A DNA stretch of 64,000 nt, taken from the IMG/VR virus record IMGVR_UViG_3300043774_000178, positions 50,091-114,090 of that record; one strand, 5' to 3'. This DNA comes from a virus. Both the position numbers and the translations under genes were made by a program. The notes below the pieces were generated by a model that worked only from the letters and a program-made list of their open reading frames with translations, was not told where the DNA came from and searched no databases. Shown piece after piece: positions 33,856 to 40,084 of this stretch (positions are counted from its first letter, which is position 1; each line of letters starts with the position of its first letter).

Positions 33856-34314
33856 TTAGACAATGTCAAAGTTGTCATTAGCTTTGATACCTGATTGTTT
33901 AGTCTTATATGCTGCACGCAATTCTTCAACATTGTCATGTTGAATTGTGATATCAGCAGTCTTAGGATTTTCTGAATACCGTGTTCTACGGTAAATAGGA
34001 TCTCCATTAAGAGTACACACAATTCCTGTGTCACCTGCTACTTTTAAGTCTAATTCAGGTTTACGGAATGGAGTTATAGACTCTTCTACCCAGATTGCTC
34101 CTGGTAATTCTTGTCCAACTTTGTAGTCAAGCTCTTGTAACTGGTCAATGTTACCTTTTAACAAGAAGCTTACACGTTTCTTTTCTAAGAAACCATTAGC
34201 ATTAATCAAATTACGAGTTTGTGAAAGTGTAATGTATCCGTACATAGGATTGCTTGATACATTTACTACAGATCCTGTTGCAGAGTCTCCCTCTACGATT
34301 ACTTTTGAATTCAT
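33856..34314 (-). CDS. Unknown 152-aa beta-rich protein
   Basis: Residues 1-60 are beta-rich (MNSKVIVEGDSATGSVVNV), a QLQELDYKVGQELPG block follows, and the C-terminal half includes IYRRTRYSENP. The layout is like an OB or small beta-barrel protein, but I cannot place it. It forms its own unit between terminators. Confidence 0.72.
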   Translation of the reverse strand: MNSKVIVEGDSATGSVVNVSSNPMYGYITLSQTRNLINANGFLEKKRVSFLLKGNIDQLQELDYKVGQELPGAIWVEESITPFRKPELDLKVAGDTGIVCTLNGDPIYRRTRYSENPKTADITIQHDNVEELRAAYKTKQSGIKANDNFDIV

Positions 34315-34337
34315 CTTTAAGATAATTTTGGTTAAAC

Positions 34338-34381
34338 AATAAAATAGATGTGAGTTAATATACTATACACAAGCTAACTCA
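34338..34381 (-). terminator. Hairpin downstream of the 93-aa gene
   Basis: On the minus strand TGAGTTA pairs with TAACTCA around a 17-base loop and runs into CATCTATTTTATTG. A second small stem, TAGTGC/GCACTA (34398-34424), has the stop codon of the 93-aa gene at its base. Confidence 0.55.
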
Positions 34382-34421
34382 TGCTGTGTGTAAGTGATAG
34401 TGCTTATTGCGCAATTGGGCA

Positions 34422-34703
34422 CTATATATCCAAGGAATCAGAAAGATCTATGATGTCATCAAATGGTGTGTCATCTGATGGTATATTGTTTATTTCCTCA
34501 TCTTCTAATGGTAGATAATCAAAGTCATAATGTTTGTCTGGGACTTGTTTATCTACTGCTGAACCGGAAAATGGATTAAGTATGGATTCACCATAATCAA
34601 GAGAGATGAGGTATTGTATATCCTGTTCAGTAAGATCAAGATACTCCTCTATGGTGAGGTAAACCGTTTTACCAGTAGGTAGCTGAAATAACAATTTAAA
34701 CAC
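34422..34703 (-). CDS. Acidic 93-aa protein of unknown function
   Basis: MFKLLFQLPTGKTVYLTIEE is a compact N-terminal part. The second half is strongly acidic (DFDYLPLEDEEINNIPSDD) and likely disordered. An acidic phage protein of this size could mimic DNA or bind a basic host protein. That is only a possibility. Confidence 0.72.
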   Translation of the reverse strand: MFKLLFQLPTGKTVYLTIEEYLDLTEQDIQYLISLDYGESILNPFSGSAVDKQVPDKHYDFDYLPLEDEEINNIPSDDTPFDDIIDLSDSLDI

Positions 34704-34779
34704 AAATAAGCGTAAATATATTACATTTTCATACTCAACAAGTTAAGTGTGCTTATTTAAATGCATTATATAGCTACAT

Positions 34780-34814
34780 GATAAAGGGAGTATATTTCAA
34801 CTCCCTGTTTTATC
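34780..34814 (-). terminator. Hairpin after the 140-aa gene
   Basis: GATAAAGGGAG pairs with CTCCCTGTTTTATC (bulged) around a 10-base loop, 36 bases past the stop at 34850. The T run is weak on the minus strand, so this may be partial or serve RNA stability. Confidence 0.6.
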
Positions 34815-34849
34815 ATTGGTCTATGAAAGTATACAGCAGATATACTATC

Positions 34850-35272
34850 TTAAAAGGGTACTGGAATCCAATCATAAGGATCTCCTTCTGGATTTAGTCT
34901 AAAATCTTTGAGATCTACAGAATACTCACCAAAATCACCTGGAAGTTGTATCCTTAGTGGACTATATTTAGTATATCCACTAAATGAAATCACTCTAACT
35001 TCTATAAATCCATTTTGATTGTAAGGAGATGCTGCTACTAGATCATACATCTGATTGTACTTCAGTTTCTCAACACTGATAAACCCCATATAGTTATCTT
35101 TAGGAGGTCTTGGTAATTTATTACCAAGTACAAGAGATATGAAATAGTTTGATGCAGTATGATTCTCAGATATTAATTCAGATAACAAAGTTACTATGTC
35201 TGGATTACTATTCTTGAGTAACTGCTTGAGACTATTACTTATATCAGTGTTGGTGATATTGATCTGTATCAT
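34850..35272 (-). CDS. Unknown 140-aa protein
   Basis: The N-terminal half is helical (SLKQLLKNSNPDIVTLLSELI) and the C-terminal half is beta-rich, with FIEVRVISFSGYTKYSPLR and a Pro-rich end. It overlaps the upstream gene by 4 bases. No family is recognised. Confidence 0.75.
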   Translation of the reverse strand: MIQINITNTDISNSLKQLLKNSNPDIVTLLSELISENHTASNYFISLVLGNKLPRPPKDNYMGFISVEKLKYNQMYDLVAASPYNQNGFIEVRVISFSGYTKYSPLRIQLPGDFGEYSVDLKDFRLNPEGDPYDWIPVPF

Positions 35273-35574
35273 AGTGCATCTTTTAAAGTATTAACTATTT
35301 CACTTCTATGATGAGCTCTACCCATTACTAGTATGAGGTATGTTGCTTCATTCATATGGTTGATTTGTGCAATAGCTTTCTCTAATGCAAGTGCAAAGTC
35401 TGATTCTGTTTTTAGAGCATTAAGACCAATCTCTATAATCTCATATAATCTGTCATCAGTTATGCCAAGCGCATCTGCAAGATTAGTGCTATCATCATTG
35501 ATGATTAGAAGCTTGTACTTTTGATTAGGAATGTACGTGTTTTCCTTTTTTTTTTTCTTGAATAAGTTGAACAT
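35269..35574 (-). CDS. Unknown 101-aa protein
   Basis: MFNLFKKKKKENTYIPNQKY has a basic start, then residues about 30-90 form a helical region (NALKTESDFALALEKAIAQI, then MNEATYLILVMGRAHHR). A poly-T stretch near the start codon may allow slippage, but nothing else suggests it. Confidence 0.7.
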   Translation of the reverse strand: MFNLFKKKKKENTYIPNQKYKLLIINDDSTNLADALGITDDRLYEIIEIGLNALKTESDFALALEKAIAQINHMNEATYLILVMGRAHHRSEIVNTLKDAL

Positions 35575-35604
35575 AAGTTTGTTTTTAAGGTGAATATATA
35601 GCTA

Positions 35605-35630
35605 AGCAGGAGAATTAATACTCTCCTGCT
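35605..35630 (-). terminator. Hairpin enclosing a stop codon
   Basis: AGCAGGAGA pairs with TCTCCTGCT, and the TAA stop of the 29-aa gene lies in the loop. The T run after it is poor. The same stop-in-loop design recurs in the 38.8-40.3 kb cassettes. Confidence 0.65.
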
Positions 35631-35704
35631 ATAAAACAATATAGTTCTAACAAGAACCATAGAATGATGGATATCTTGTATCCTTTATTTAAGAGTGAAT
35701 CCAT
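35615..35704 (-). CDS. 29-aa membrane miniprotein, paralog of the one at 39995-40084
   Basis: Reads MDSLLNKGYKI, then the hydrophobic ILWFLLELYCF and a short tail. The middle is almost identical to the 29-aa protein at 39995-40084, so two copies in one genome argue strongly that both are translated. It would span a membrane once. It starts 16 bases inside the end of the upstream gene. Function is unknown. Confidence 0.75.
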   Translation of the reverse strand: MDSLLNKGYKISIILWFLLELYCFIAGEY

Positions 35705-35868
35705 TGTCTACAAGAATTAGAATGTCTACTGTGTTTTTGTTGTTTCTTCACATGCTTACGATGCTTCTTGTAATTAAAGCCTCTGTGTTTGGGATACTTA
35801 TCCCGTGTGTTAGCAGAAGACACTACTGGTAATGCAATCAGAATTGCAATAATCAAATGTTTAATCAT
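35689..35868 (-). CDS. Small secreted basic protein (59 aa)
   Basis: MIKHLIIAILIALPVVSSA is a signal peptide. The mature part is rich in Lys, His and Arg (KKHRKHVKKQQKHSRHSNS), so a strongly positive periplasmic or extracellular peptide is expected. It might bind membranes, nucleic acid or lipopolysaccharide. It sits 1 base after the upstream stop. Confidence 0.7.
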   Translation of the reverse strand: MIKHLIIAILIALPVVSSANTRDKYPKHRGFNYKKHRKHVKKQQKHSRHSNSCRQWIHS

Positions 35869-35869
35869 A

Positions 35870-36082
35870 TTATTTGTTTTTAGGGTTTAAATATTCAACA
35901 ATTTTTGTGGGCATACGTCCACTGTTTAATACTGCTATACCAGCAGTGATATCTGATTCAGCCCATATTGTAAAGACTTCTTCATTACTCCATACTTTAA
36001 ACGGTACAAGACCTGCAGTATGGAGTTCATACATCTGCTCAACATAGTCATCATAGTATTGGTCATATATAGGATCTTGCAT
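35870..36082 (-). CDS. Unknown 70-aa protein
   Basis: MQDPIYDQYYDDYVEQMYEL is acidic and Tyr-rich at the start. The rest is mixed, with a Trp pair and a basic end. Overlaps by 1 base with the next gene. No family is recognised. Confidence 0.68.
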   Translation of the reverse strand: MQDPIYDQYYDDYVEQMYELHTAGLVPFKVWSNEEVFTIWAESDITAGIAVLNSGRMPTKIVEYLNPKNK

Positions 36083-36324
36083 CAGTCATGACTTTTAGGT
36101 GTAACGCCTACTATTTGATCAGGTGTATATTCATCTAATGCTTTTATATAAGCTTCTATAGCTGTGTCAGCGTGTATAGTCACTACTGATACAGAGTATC
36201 TTTGACTACCAGGTTGTATTCTGACCAAATATGCTTGGTTATCTCCACCAAAGAATTCTCTAAATGCAGTTAGTATAGCTTCCTCAGAAGCCATGCCATT
36301 CATCATTAGAATAATCTTCTTCAA
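36082..36324 (-). CDS. Unknown 80-aa protein (start uncertain)
   Basis: The open frame begins MKKIILMMNGMASEE. The Met at MASEE (36294) would reduce overlap with the upstream gene from 41 to 11 bases and may be the true start. The rest holds YLVRIQPGSQRYSVSVVTI and a helical AIEAYIKALDEY region, as in small alpha/beta phage proteins of unknown role. Confidence 0.65.
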   Translation of the reverse strand: MKKIILMMNGMASEEAILTAFREFFGGDNQAYLVRIQPGSQRYSVSVVTIHADTAIEAYIKALDEYTPDQIVGVTPKSHD

Positions 36325-36508
36325 GCATTTGCTCTAAGAAATTTTGAGCTATCTCACCATGAATCTCAAACTTAGGTTTTACAGGTGTAGCAACTTGCTT
36401 AGCTCTAATAAGCATTTTAAGAGTGTTACGGAGGTGATTAACGTCCATATCATCAACATTAATCTTTTGACCATTCCTCATGGTCCAATAAACTGGTTCT
36501 TTAATCAT
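36284..36508 (-). CDS. Unknown 74-aa protein
   Basis: Starts MIKEPVYWTMRNGQKINVDDM, then VNHLRNTLKMLIRAKQ, and ends acidic. The opening matches a small phage protein pattern with a TMRNGQKI..DM..HL motif. It lies 15 bases after the upstream gene. Confidence 0.7.
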   Translation of the reverse strand: MIKEPVYWTMRNGQKINVDDMDVNHLRNTLKMLIRAKQVATPVKPKFEIHGEIAQNFLEQMLEEDYSNDEWHGF

Positions 36509-36523
36509 AATTATAAATTTAAG

Positions 36524-36790
36524 TTAGTAATCAAGTTTCTGTATTTCTTTTTGGATAAATTCTAGTCTTGCCTCTAGATTTCCATATTCATTAAATGCTA
36601 GTAATTCTGCATCACTAAGTTGTGCTTTATATTCTTCAACTGGTTTATTCATATAGTTACCTAAATGAATATATTCTTCTTGACTAATAAGATTTGATTC
36701 TAACAATCCTCTTAACCAGCCCATTATACCGCCTCTAAACTTATCTTTGTTTTGCACCATAAGTTTTAATAGTTCTTTGTCTGCTCTCAT
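36524..36790 (-). CDS. Unknown 88-aa helical protein
   Basis: Predicted helical, starting MRADKELLKLMVQNKDKFRGG and ending with charged heptads. It is the first coding gene after the structured non-coding block at 36.8-37.55 kb, so its transcript may begin in or beyond that block. Confidence 0.72.
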   Translation of the reverse strand: MRADKELLKLMVQNKDKFRGGIMGWLRGLLESNLISQEEYIHLGNYMNKPVEEYKAQLSDAELLAFNEYGNLEARLEFIQKEIQKLDY

Positions 36791-36825
36791 AATATTATTA
36801 ATTAAGTTTCTATAAGTTATGTTAA

Positions 36826-37545
36826 GTAAAACTACAAGTCAAACTCTGCTTTACAGTATGAGAGTTTATGCCTGAAACCTTGTAGTCTACTCAACAACCA
36901 GAAGTGTTAGCCCGTTGCTGTCCCTAGGGAGTGCTGGCATGTGGTTACTGGTTAAATACCCCTCTGCACTCAGTTGTAATAGTATTGGTTGTAGCTCAAT
37001 TTAAAAGTAAACATCATTCAAGATAGCGTACTGTGAACACTTCTATATATCTATAGAGCTATCACTATCTTATAGTTTAAATTAAATCATAACTAAGAGT
37101 TCTTATACTACTCTTAAATCAACTATTACAACTGCTCACCCTTGGGAAGTGAGAATGGTGCATTAGTACCTTGCATACTCTTACAAGGATTAGTTATTTC
37201 TGTCTTCCAGTGGTACTTCTACCTGCAATTTTAACTACTCCAATTGCATAAATTACTTTAAGTATAAAGCTTTCGCATTTCACTTATGCCTTTCTTACAA
37301 AGATGATTAGTCTTCTCAACCTTTACAGAGGTTTAGTTAGGAGTTACATACAGCTAACAAGTAATCATCTTGTTTCTTATAATCTTACTGTAATAAGATT
37401 AAATCACTGACATAAATAGTACTCTCACAAGGTTGCAACCCTTGAGGATGTAGTCATTCCATTAAGAGCCCACAGTAATAGACTGACGAGATCTACTAGT
37501 AGCATTTCCTTACCTGCTTGGATGAGAGTATAAGCAGTTTTATAT
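36826..37545. ncRNA. Candidate large structured non-coding RNA or structured DNA element
   Basis: About 720 bases with no convincing reading frame on either strand but a dense series of inverted repeats. Stems, left to right: ACTACAAG/CTTGTAGT (36831-36886) enclosing AAACTCT/AGAGTTT; AACCAG/CTGGTT (36896-36953); TAAGAGT/ACTCTTA (37094-37116); CTCAC/GTGAG (37135-37153); CCTTG/CAAGG (37169-37188); TGCAATT/AATTGCA (37224-37248). A three-way junction follows at 37297-37373, with an outer stem of about 12 pairs and inner stems AACCT/AGGTT and GTTAG/CTAAC. Then come AATCTTA/TAAGATT (37381-37400), CAAGG/CCTTG (37428-37444) and CTGCTT/AAGCAG (37514-37537). The strand is unknown; minus matches the neighbours, and its 3' stem would run into TTTTA. 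No tRNA fits. Confidence 0.55.
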
Positions 37546-37563
37546 CATGCTTAGGATATGTCT

Positions 37564-37809
37564 TTAGATATTATCAATACATATTAATGAATCTAAGTCA
37601 GCGTATTTACCTGTGTATACTTTGCCCGACTGTGATTCTACTTTGATACTATCTTCAGAGACTTCAAGGAAATACTCTGTCTTAATATGCTTAGAAGTTT
37701 TGGGAGAATGATGCTCTACAGCATTATTGTGTCCTAATATACATCCTACAAAGAATGTAATAATAGCATAAATAGTGAATGCGAATGCAAGTTTACCATT
37801 GTTAATCAT
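37564..37809 (-). CDS. Small single-pass membrane protein (81 aa)
   Basis: The start MINNGKLAFAF is chosen. The open frame extends to 37947, but that upstream part is translated simple-sequence DNA (a Tyr/Leu run from TAT repeats). Residues about 6-27 (LAFAFTIYAIITFFVGCILG) form one membrane segment, followed by a polar domain with a C-terminal KYADLDSLICIDNI. It lies between two non-coding regulatory regions and is probably an early membrane-targeted protein. Confidence 0.6.
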   Translation of the reverse strand: MINNGKLAFAFTIYAIITFFVGCILGHNNAVEHHSPKTSKHIKTEYFLEVSEDSIKVESQSGKVYTGKYADLDSLICIDNI

Positions 37810-38146
37810 ATAATTGAGATTTGAGTTACTGAAATTAATTCCCCGGAGAATATGTGGCTCTAATAGATAATAATAATAGTATAGATAGAGATAGAGATAG
37901 TAAGTAAGTATGTATAAAGATACTTGTATATACTGACCAATAGCCATATTCTTAAATTGTATGTGGAGTATGAGTAGGGATTATTCATACTGACCAAGGT
38001 TGTTGTAGATATGTGGTGGTTGATTATCAACTAGTTAGCTCTTAATGAATCTTAATTAATCCATAGTAACTTCAATAACATACTAGTTTATCACTAGTAT
38101 ATACTGACCATGTATTGACCATACCTTTACAACCCCACTCTGTTTT
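37810..38146 (-). promoter_or_regulatory. Non-coding region with four TACTGACCA-type repeats
   Basis: No convincing gene. TACTGACCA occurs at 37931, 37988 and 38102, and the variant TATTGACCA at 38113. Also present are the palindrome GTTGATTATCAAC (38019-38031), the inverted repeat ACTAGT/ACTAGT (38083-38097), and a run of degenerate ATAGAG-type repeats at about 37867-37910. It lies between an AACAGCTCA element and the small membrane gene, so repressor or activator sites are plausible. Confidence 0.45.
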
Positions 38147-38156
38147 GAGCTGTTTA
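38147..38156 (-). promoter_or_regulatory. AACAGCTCA element, copy 1
   Basis: Minus strand reads TAAACAGCTC then AAAAC, directly after the GCAGAC/GTCTGC hairpin. The next sizeable gene downstream is the small membrane protein starting at 37809. Confidence 0.55.
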
Positions 38157-38160
38157 ACTT

Positions 38161-38182
38161 AAGCCGCAGACGAAGTCTGCTT
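38161..38182 (-). terminator. Hairpin GCAGAC/GTCTGC preceding element copy 1
   Basis: GCAGAC-GAA-GTCTGC next to AAGCC. A second hairpin with different stem bases but the same outline (GCATGC-GTA-GCATGC, also next to AAGCC) lies before copy 2 at 38698-38712. The changed bases keep pairing, which suggests selection for the fold. Confidence 0.6.
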
Positions 38183-38185
38183 AAT

Positions 38186-38226
38186 AGCAAAAACAATAAC
38201 CCTACACTGTATATCAGTATAGGGTC
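38186..38226 (-). terminator. Intrinsic terminator after the 131-aa gene
   Basis: On the minus strand CCCTA-ACTG pairs with CAGT-TAGGG, followed by TTATTGTTTTT. It lies 14 bases past the stop at 38240. Confidence 0.85.
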
Positions 38227-38239
38227 ATTGTGGATTGGG

Positions 38240-38635
38240 TTAAATCTCAGCCTCAGCTTGTTCCTCAATCACAAAGCCAAACATGGATGCAGTAGTAACT
38301 ACAGCACTTGCAAGATGGCTTAGGGTCCAAAGTATGATGAGCTCACCATTCTCATCGCGCTTAGCATCCTGTGTAGTAGGATCCCACACAGTACTAGCTT
38401 TAGCACTGTACTTACGTCCTACAACAAACTCTGCATCAGCATGGTTATAGGTACCTGCATAAACCTGTGCTGTAGTAGCAATGCCATCTACATCAATGGT
38501 TGCGAGTTTATACTCAGTACCATTAGAGTTGGTGAATGTTTGTGCACTAAGTGGTGCAACAAGCTTAGCACTTTTACGCGCTTCATAGCTAATTGTTCCA
38601 TTAGCTAAGTCTACTCTTTTCATTTTCATAATCAT
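38240..38635 (-). CDS. Unknown 131-aa beta-rich protein in the cassette array
   Basis: Three Met codons lie close together at the start (MIMKMKRVDLANG), so the exact start is uncertain. Strands are predicted across ISYEARKSAKLVAPL, YKLATIDVDGIATTAQVYAG and a third block, as in a small barrel. The C-terminus holds a hydrophobic stretch and an acidic end. It is preceded by an AACAGCTCA element and three 43-base-spaced repeats and followed by its own terminator. Confidence 0.75.
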   Translation of the reverse strand: MIMKMKRVDLANGTISYEARKSAKLVAPLSAQTFTNSNGTEYKLATIDVDGIATTAQVYAGTYNHADAEFVVGRKYSAKASTVWDPTTQDAKRDENGELIILWTLSHLASAVVTTASMFGFVIEEQAEAEI

Positions 38636-38676
38636 AAAAATTAGAAATTAAACAATCATTTATCCAACTTAGTTAT

Positions 38677-38686
38677 GAGCTGTTTA
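38677..38686 (-). promoter_or_regulatory. AACAGCTCA element, copy 2
   Basis: Minus strand TAAACAGCTC then ATAACTA, about 40 bases before the 131-aa gene. It directly follows the GCATGC hairpin and a run of T. Confidence 0.6.
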
Positions 38687-38697
38687 ATAAAAAAGCC

Positions 38698-38712
38698 GCA
38701 TGCGTAGCATGC
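38698..38712 (-). terminator. Hairpin GCATGC/GCATGC preceding element copy 2
   Basis: GCATGC-GTA-GCATGC. On the minus strand it is followed by GGCTTTTTT, giving a short intrinsic terminator placed just before the element. Confidence 0.6.
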
Positions 38713-38728
38713 TACAAGTGTGGTTAGC

Positions 38729-38826
38729 AATTCCCACTTGGGTATATATTATTACCCATTATGTGAATACAAATTCCCACTTGCTATTAAAACCTTCCCG
38801 TGTGAAGAGTTTGAAATTCCCACTTG
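38729..38826 (-). repeat. Three direct repeats of AATTCCCACTTG at exact 43-base spacing
   Basis: Identical 12-mers start at 38729, 38772 and 38815. The spacing of 43 bases is close to four helical turns, so all lie on one face of the DNA. The spacers are unlike each other. They sit upstream of the 131-aa gene on the minus strand and look like binding sites for one protein: an operator, enhancer or iterons. Confidence 0.7.
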
Positions 38827-38838
38827 AGTAGAAAAAAA

Positions 38839-38855
38839 GGGGATTATTCATCCCC
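38839..38855 (-). terminator. Terminator with stop codon in its hairpin
   Basis: On the minus strand GGGGAT-GAATA-ATCCCC is followed by seven T. The TAA stop of the 88-aa gene lies in the loop and first stem base. Confidence 0.88.
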
Positions 38856-39110
38856 TATTAATCTCATGTCTGTGGTTTGAGCTAAATCATTAAGATATTC
38901 AAAGCTCTGTTTCATACTCATAAACAGATTTGCTAATGTCCAATCACATGTTGTAGGATTTCCTGGTCCTTTATAGTAAGTACCATACTTCTTTGTTTTT
39001 GGATCATAAAAGTAGAACCCCATGATATCTATATTTCTACTCATGAATAGTTCTTTCATTTTCCAACGGAGATCCTTTAGCATTTCTAATTCTATTTCTT
39101 TCTTTGTCAT
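38844..39110 (-). CDS. Unknown 88-aa protein in the cassette array
   Basis: MTKKEIELEMLKDLRWKMKE is a charged helix. A short aromatic part (YFYDPKTKKYGTYYKGPG) and a second helix follow. A single-gene unit: AACAGCTCA element 26 bases before the ATG, stop inside its terminator. The leader just before ATG (AAAACTATATATC) is the same as that of polB. No family is recognised. Confidence 0.75.
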   Translation of the reverse strand: MTKKEIELEMLKDLRWKMKELFMSRNIDIMGFYFYDPKTKKYGTYYKGPGNPTTCDWTLANLFMSMKQSFEYLNDLAQTTDMRLIGDE

Positions 39111-39136
39111 GATATATAGTTTTAGTTAATAATTGT

Positions 39137-39146
39137 GAGCTGTTTA
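39137..39146 (-). promoter_or_regulatory. AACAGCTCA element, copy 3
   Basis: Minus strand TAAACAGCTC then ACAATTA; it begins 9 bases before a T-rich terminator end and lies 26 bases upstream of the 88-aa gene. Confidence 0.6.
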
Positions 39147-39160
39147 AAGAGGTAAATAAT

Positions 39161-39182
39161 AAAGGGGATATTACTCCCCTTT
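39161..39182 (-). terminator. Terminator with stop codon in its loop
   Basis: AAAGGGG/CCCCTTT with the TAA stop of the 73-aa gene in the loop, followed by ATTATTT. Confidence 0.82.
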
Positions 39183-39392
39183 ATTAAGATGTTGTTTTAA
39201 CATCTTAATTAAATGCTCAGCTTGTTCATTGCTTAATTTAATTATAGCAATTTCAGCTGAATCAAATGACATAAAAAGTTCTAACTTTTCTTTACCATTT
39301 GATTGTACAGAAATACATACATCTTGCCCATCTAATTCATTTAAGCTTGATGATGTCTTTGCATTATTAATAATGTTGTTTAGTATATTCAT
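39171..39392 (-). CDS. Unknown 73-aa protein in the cassette array
   Basis: MNILNNIINNAKTSSSLNEL leads to a beta-rich middle (DVCISVQSNGKEKLELFMSF) and a C-terminal helix (NEQAEHLIKMLKQHLN), a small alpha/beta fold. Own element and own terminator. No family is recognised. Confidence 0.75.
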   Translation of the reverse strand: MNILNNIINNAKTSSSLNELDGQDVCISVQSNGKEKLELFMSFDSAEIAIIKLSNEQAEHLIKMLKQHLNKGE

Positions 39393-39417
39393 AACAATAA
39401 ATTTTAATACTAGTTAT

Positions 39418-39427
39418 GAGCTGTTTA
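39418..39427 (-). promoter_or_regulatory. AACAGCTCA element, copy 4
   Basis: Minus strand TAAACAGCTC then ATAACTA, 25 bases before the 73-aa gene and right after the T run of a terminator. Confidence 0.6.
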
Positions 39428-39429
39428 TA

Positions 39430-39463
39430 TTTAAAAAAAGAAGAGGAGCCTAAGCCCCTCCAC
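39430..39463 (-). terminator. Terminator after the 72-aa gene
   Basis: On the minus strand a GGAGGGGC/GGCTCCTC-type stem with wobble pairs is followed by TTCTTTTTTT. The stop codon lies just before it. Confidence 0.7.
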
Positions 39464-39468
39464 CTTAA

Positions 39469-39687
39469 TCAGATGTCATCCTCCATGTTGATGGTAGGAC
39501 GTAACTGTGCTATGTCTGCATCTTGATACAGAGAGTCACGGTACTTAACAAGTTCACGTAATGATAAGCAGTCCATAGCCTCAATGAGTGCTTGCTCTTG
39601 AGCCTTGTGTGGACGTAGGAATAGTATCCCTGCAATCTCCATTACTACATCATTTTTGTTTTCTTTTGCTTTAGTTAAATTAAACAT
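39469..39687 (-). CDS. Unknown 72-aa helical protein in the cassette array
   Basis: MFNLTKAKENKNDVVMEIAG, then QALIEAMDCLSLRELVKYRDS and an acidic end (INMEDDI). Mostly helical and soluble. Own upstream element. No family is recognised. Confidence 0.75.
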   Translation of the reverse strand: MFNLTKAKENKNDVVMEIAGILFLRPHKAQEQALIEAMDCLSLRELVKYRDSLYQDADIAQLRPTINMEDDI

Positions 39688-39719
39688 GATAAATAAATTT
39701 TAAGGTTCATATTAGTTTT

Positions 39720-39729
39720 GAGCTGTTTA
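39720..39729 (-). promoter_or_regulatory. AACAGCTCA element, copy 5
   Basis: Minus strand TAAACAGCTC then AAAACTA, 32 bases before the 72-aa gene. Confidence 0.6.
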
Positions 39730-39740
39730 TTCTGGTAAGT

Positions 39741-39765
39741 AAAAAGGGGATTATATTTTCCCCTC
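39741..39765 (-). terminator. Terminator with stop codon in its loop
   Basis: AGGGGA/TCCCCT with the TAA stop of the 64-aa membrane protein in the loop, then TTTTTACTTA. Confidence 0.83.
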
Positions 39766-39945
39766 TTCACTCAATTCTATGATAGTCATCAGTGCAGCAA
39801 AGATGGATATTAATCCCCCCACTACTACGTATCCTGATTCACTAGCAATAGTACTGAATCCACACTTAGGACATATTAAGAATATGAACCCAGCACCTGC
39901 AAGGTAATACCCGCAGAATGTTACTAAAAATAAAAATGTTTTCAT
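39751..39945 (-). CDS. Small two-pass membrane protein (64 aa)
   Basis: Residues about 3-24 (TFLFLVTFCGYYLAGAGFIF) and 38-57 (GYVVVGGLISIFAALMTIIE) are hydrophobic, with a CPKC pair between them that could form a metal site or disulfide. An early membrane protein is likely, perhaps acting on the host envelope or excluding other phages. Own element and terminator. Confidence 0.75.
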   Translation of the reverse strand: MKTFLFLVTFCGYYLAGAGFIFLICPKCGFSTIASESGYVVVGGLISIFAALMTIIELSEEGKI

Positions 39946-39971
39946 AGCTTATAATTTTAAGTATAGTATAT

Positions 39972-39981
39972 GAGCTGTTTA
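39972..39981 (-). promoter_or_regulatory. AACAGCTCA element, copy 6
   Basis: Minus strand TAAACAGCTC then ATATACTATA, 26 bases before the 64-aa membrane gene. Confidence 0.6.
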
Positions 39982-39984
39982 AAA

Positions 39985-40012
39985 TAAATGGGGATTAATA
40001 TCCAATCCCCAT
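39985..40012 (-). terminator. Terminator with stop codon in its loop
   Basis: TGGGGATT/AATCCCCA with the TAA stop of the 29-aa gene at the loop-stem border, followed by TTTATTTT. Confidence 0.85.
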
Positions 40013-40084
40013 TGCAAAGCAATACAACTCTAGTAAGAACCAGAGTATGATTGCAATTTTGTAACCTCCATCTAGATACTTCAT
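39995..40084 (-). CDS. 29-aa membrane miniprotein, paralog of 35615-35704
   Basis: Starts MKYLDGGYKIA and continues with ILWFLLELYCF. The start overlaps the upstream stop as ATGA (40081-40084). Near identity over the hydrophobic core with the protein at 35615-35704 argues that both are real single-pass membrane peptides. Function is unknown. Confidence 0.78.
   Translation of the reverse strand: MKYLDGGYKIAIILWFLLELYCFAMGIGY

Noticed and set aside
36826-37545. tRNA cluster
   Set aside because: No acceptor, T-arm and anticodon arm set fits. The CAAGG/CCTTG hairpin has a loop that lacks the T-loop pattern.
37810-37947. N-terminal extension of the small membrane protein with a Tyr/Leu run
   Set aside because: It translates simple TAT-type repeats; a natural start and membrane segment follow at 37809.
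38729-38826. CRISPR array
   Set aside because: Repeats are only 12 bases, there are three copies, spacers are AT-rich and partly hold a terminator, and no cas genes are present.
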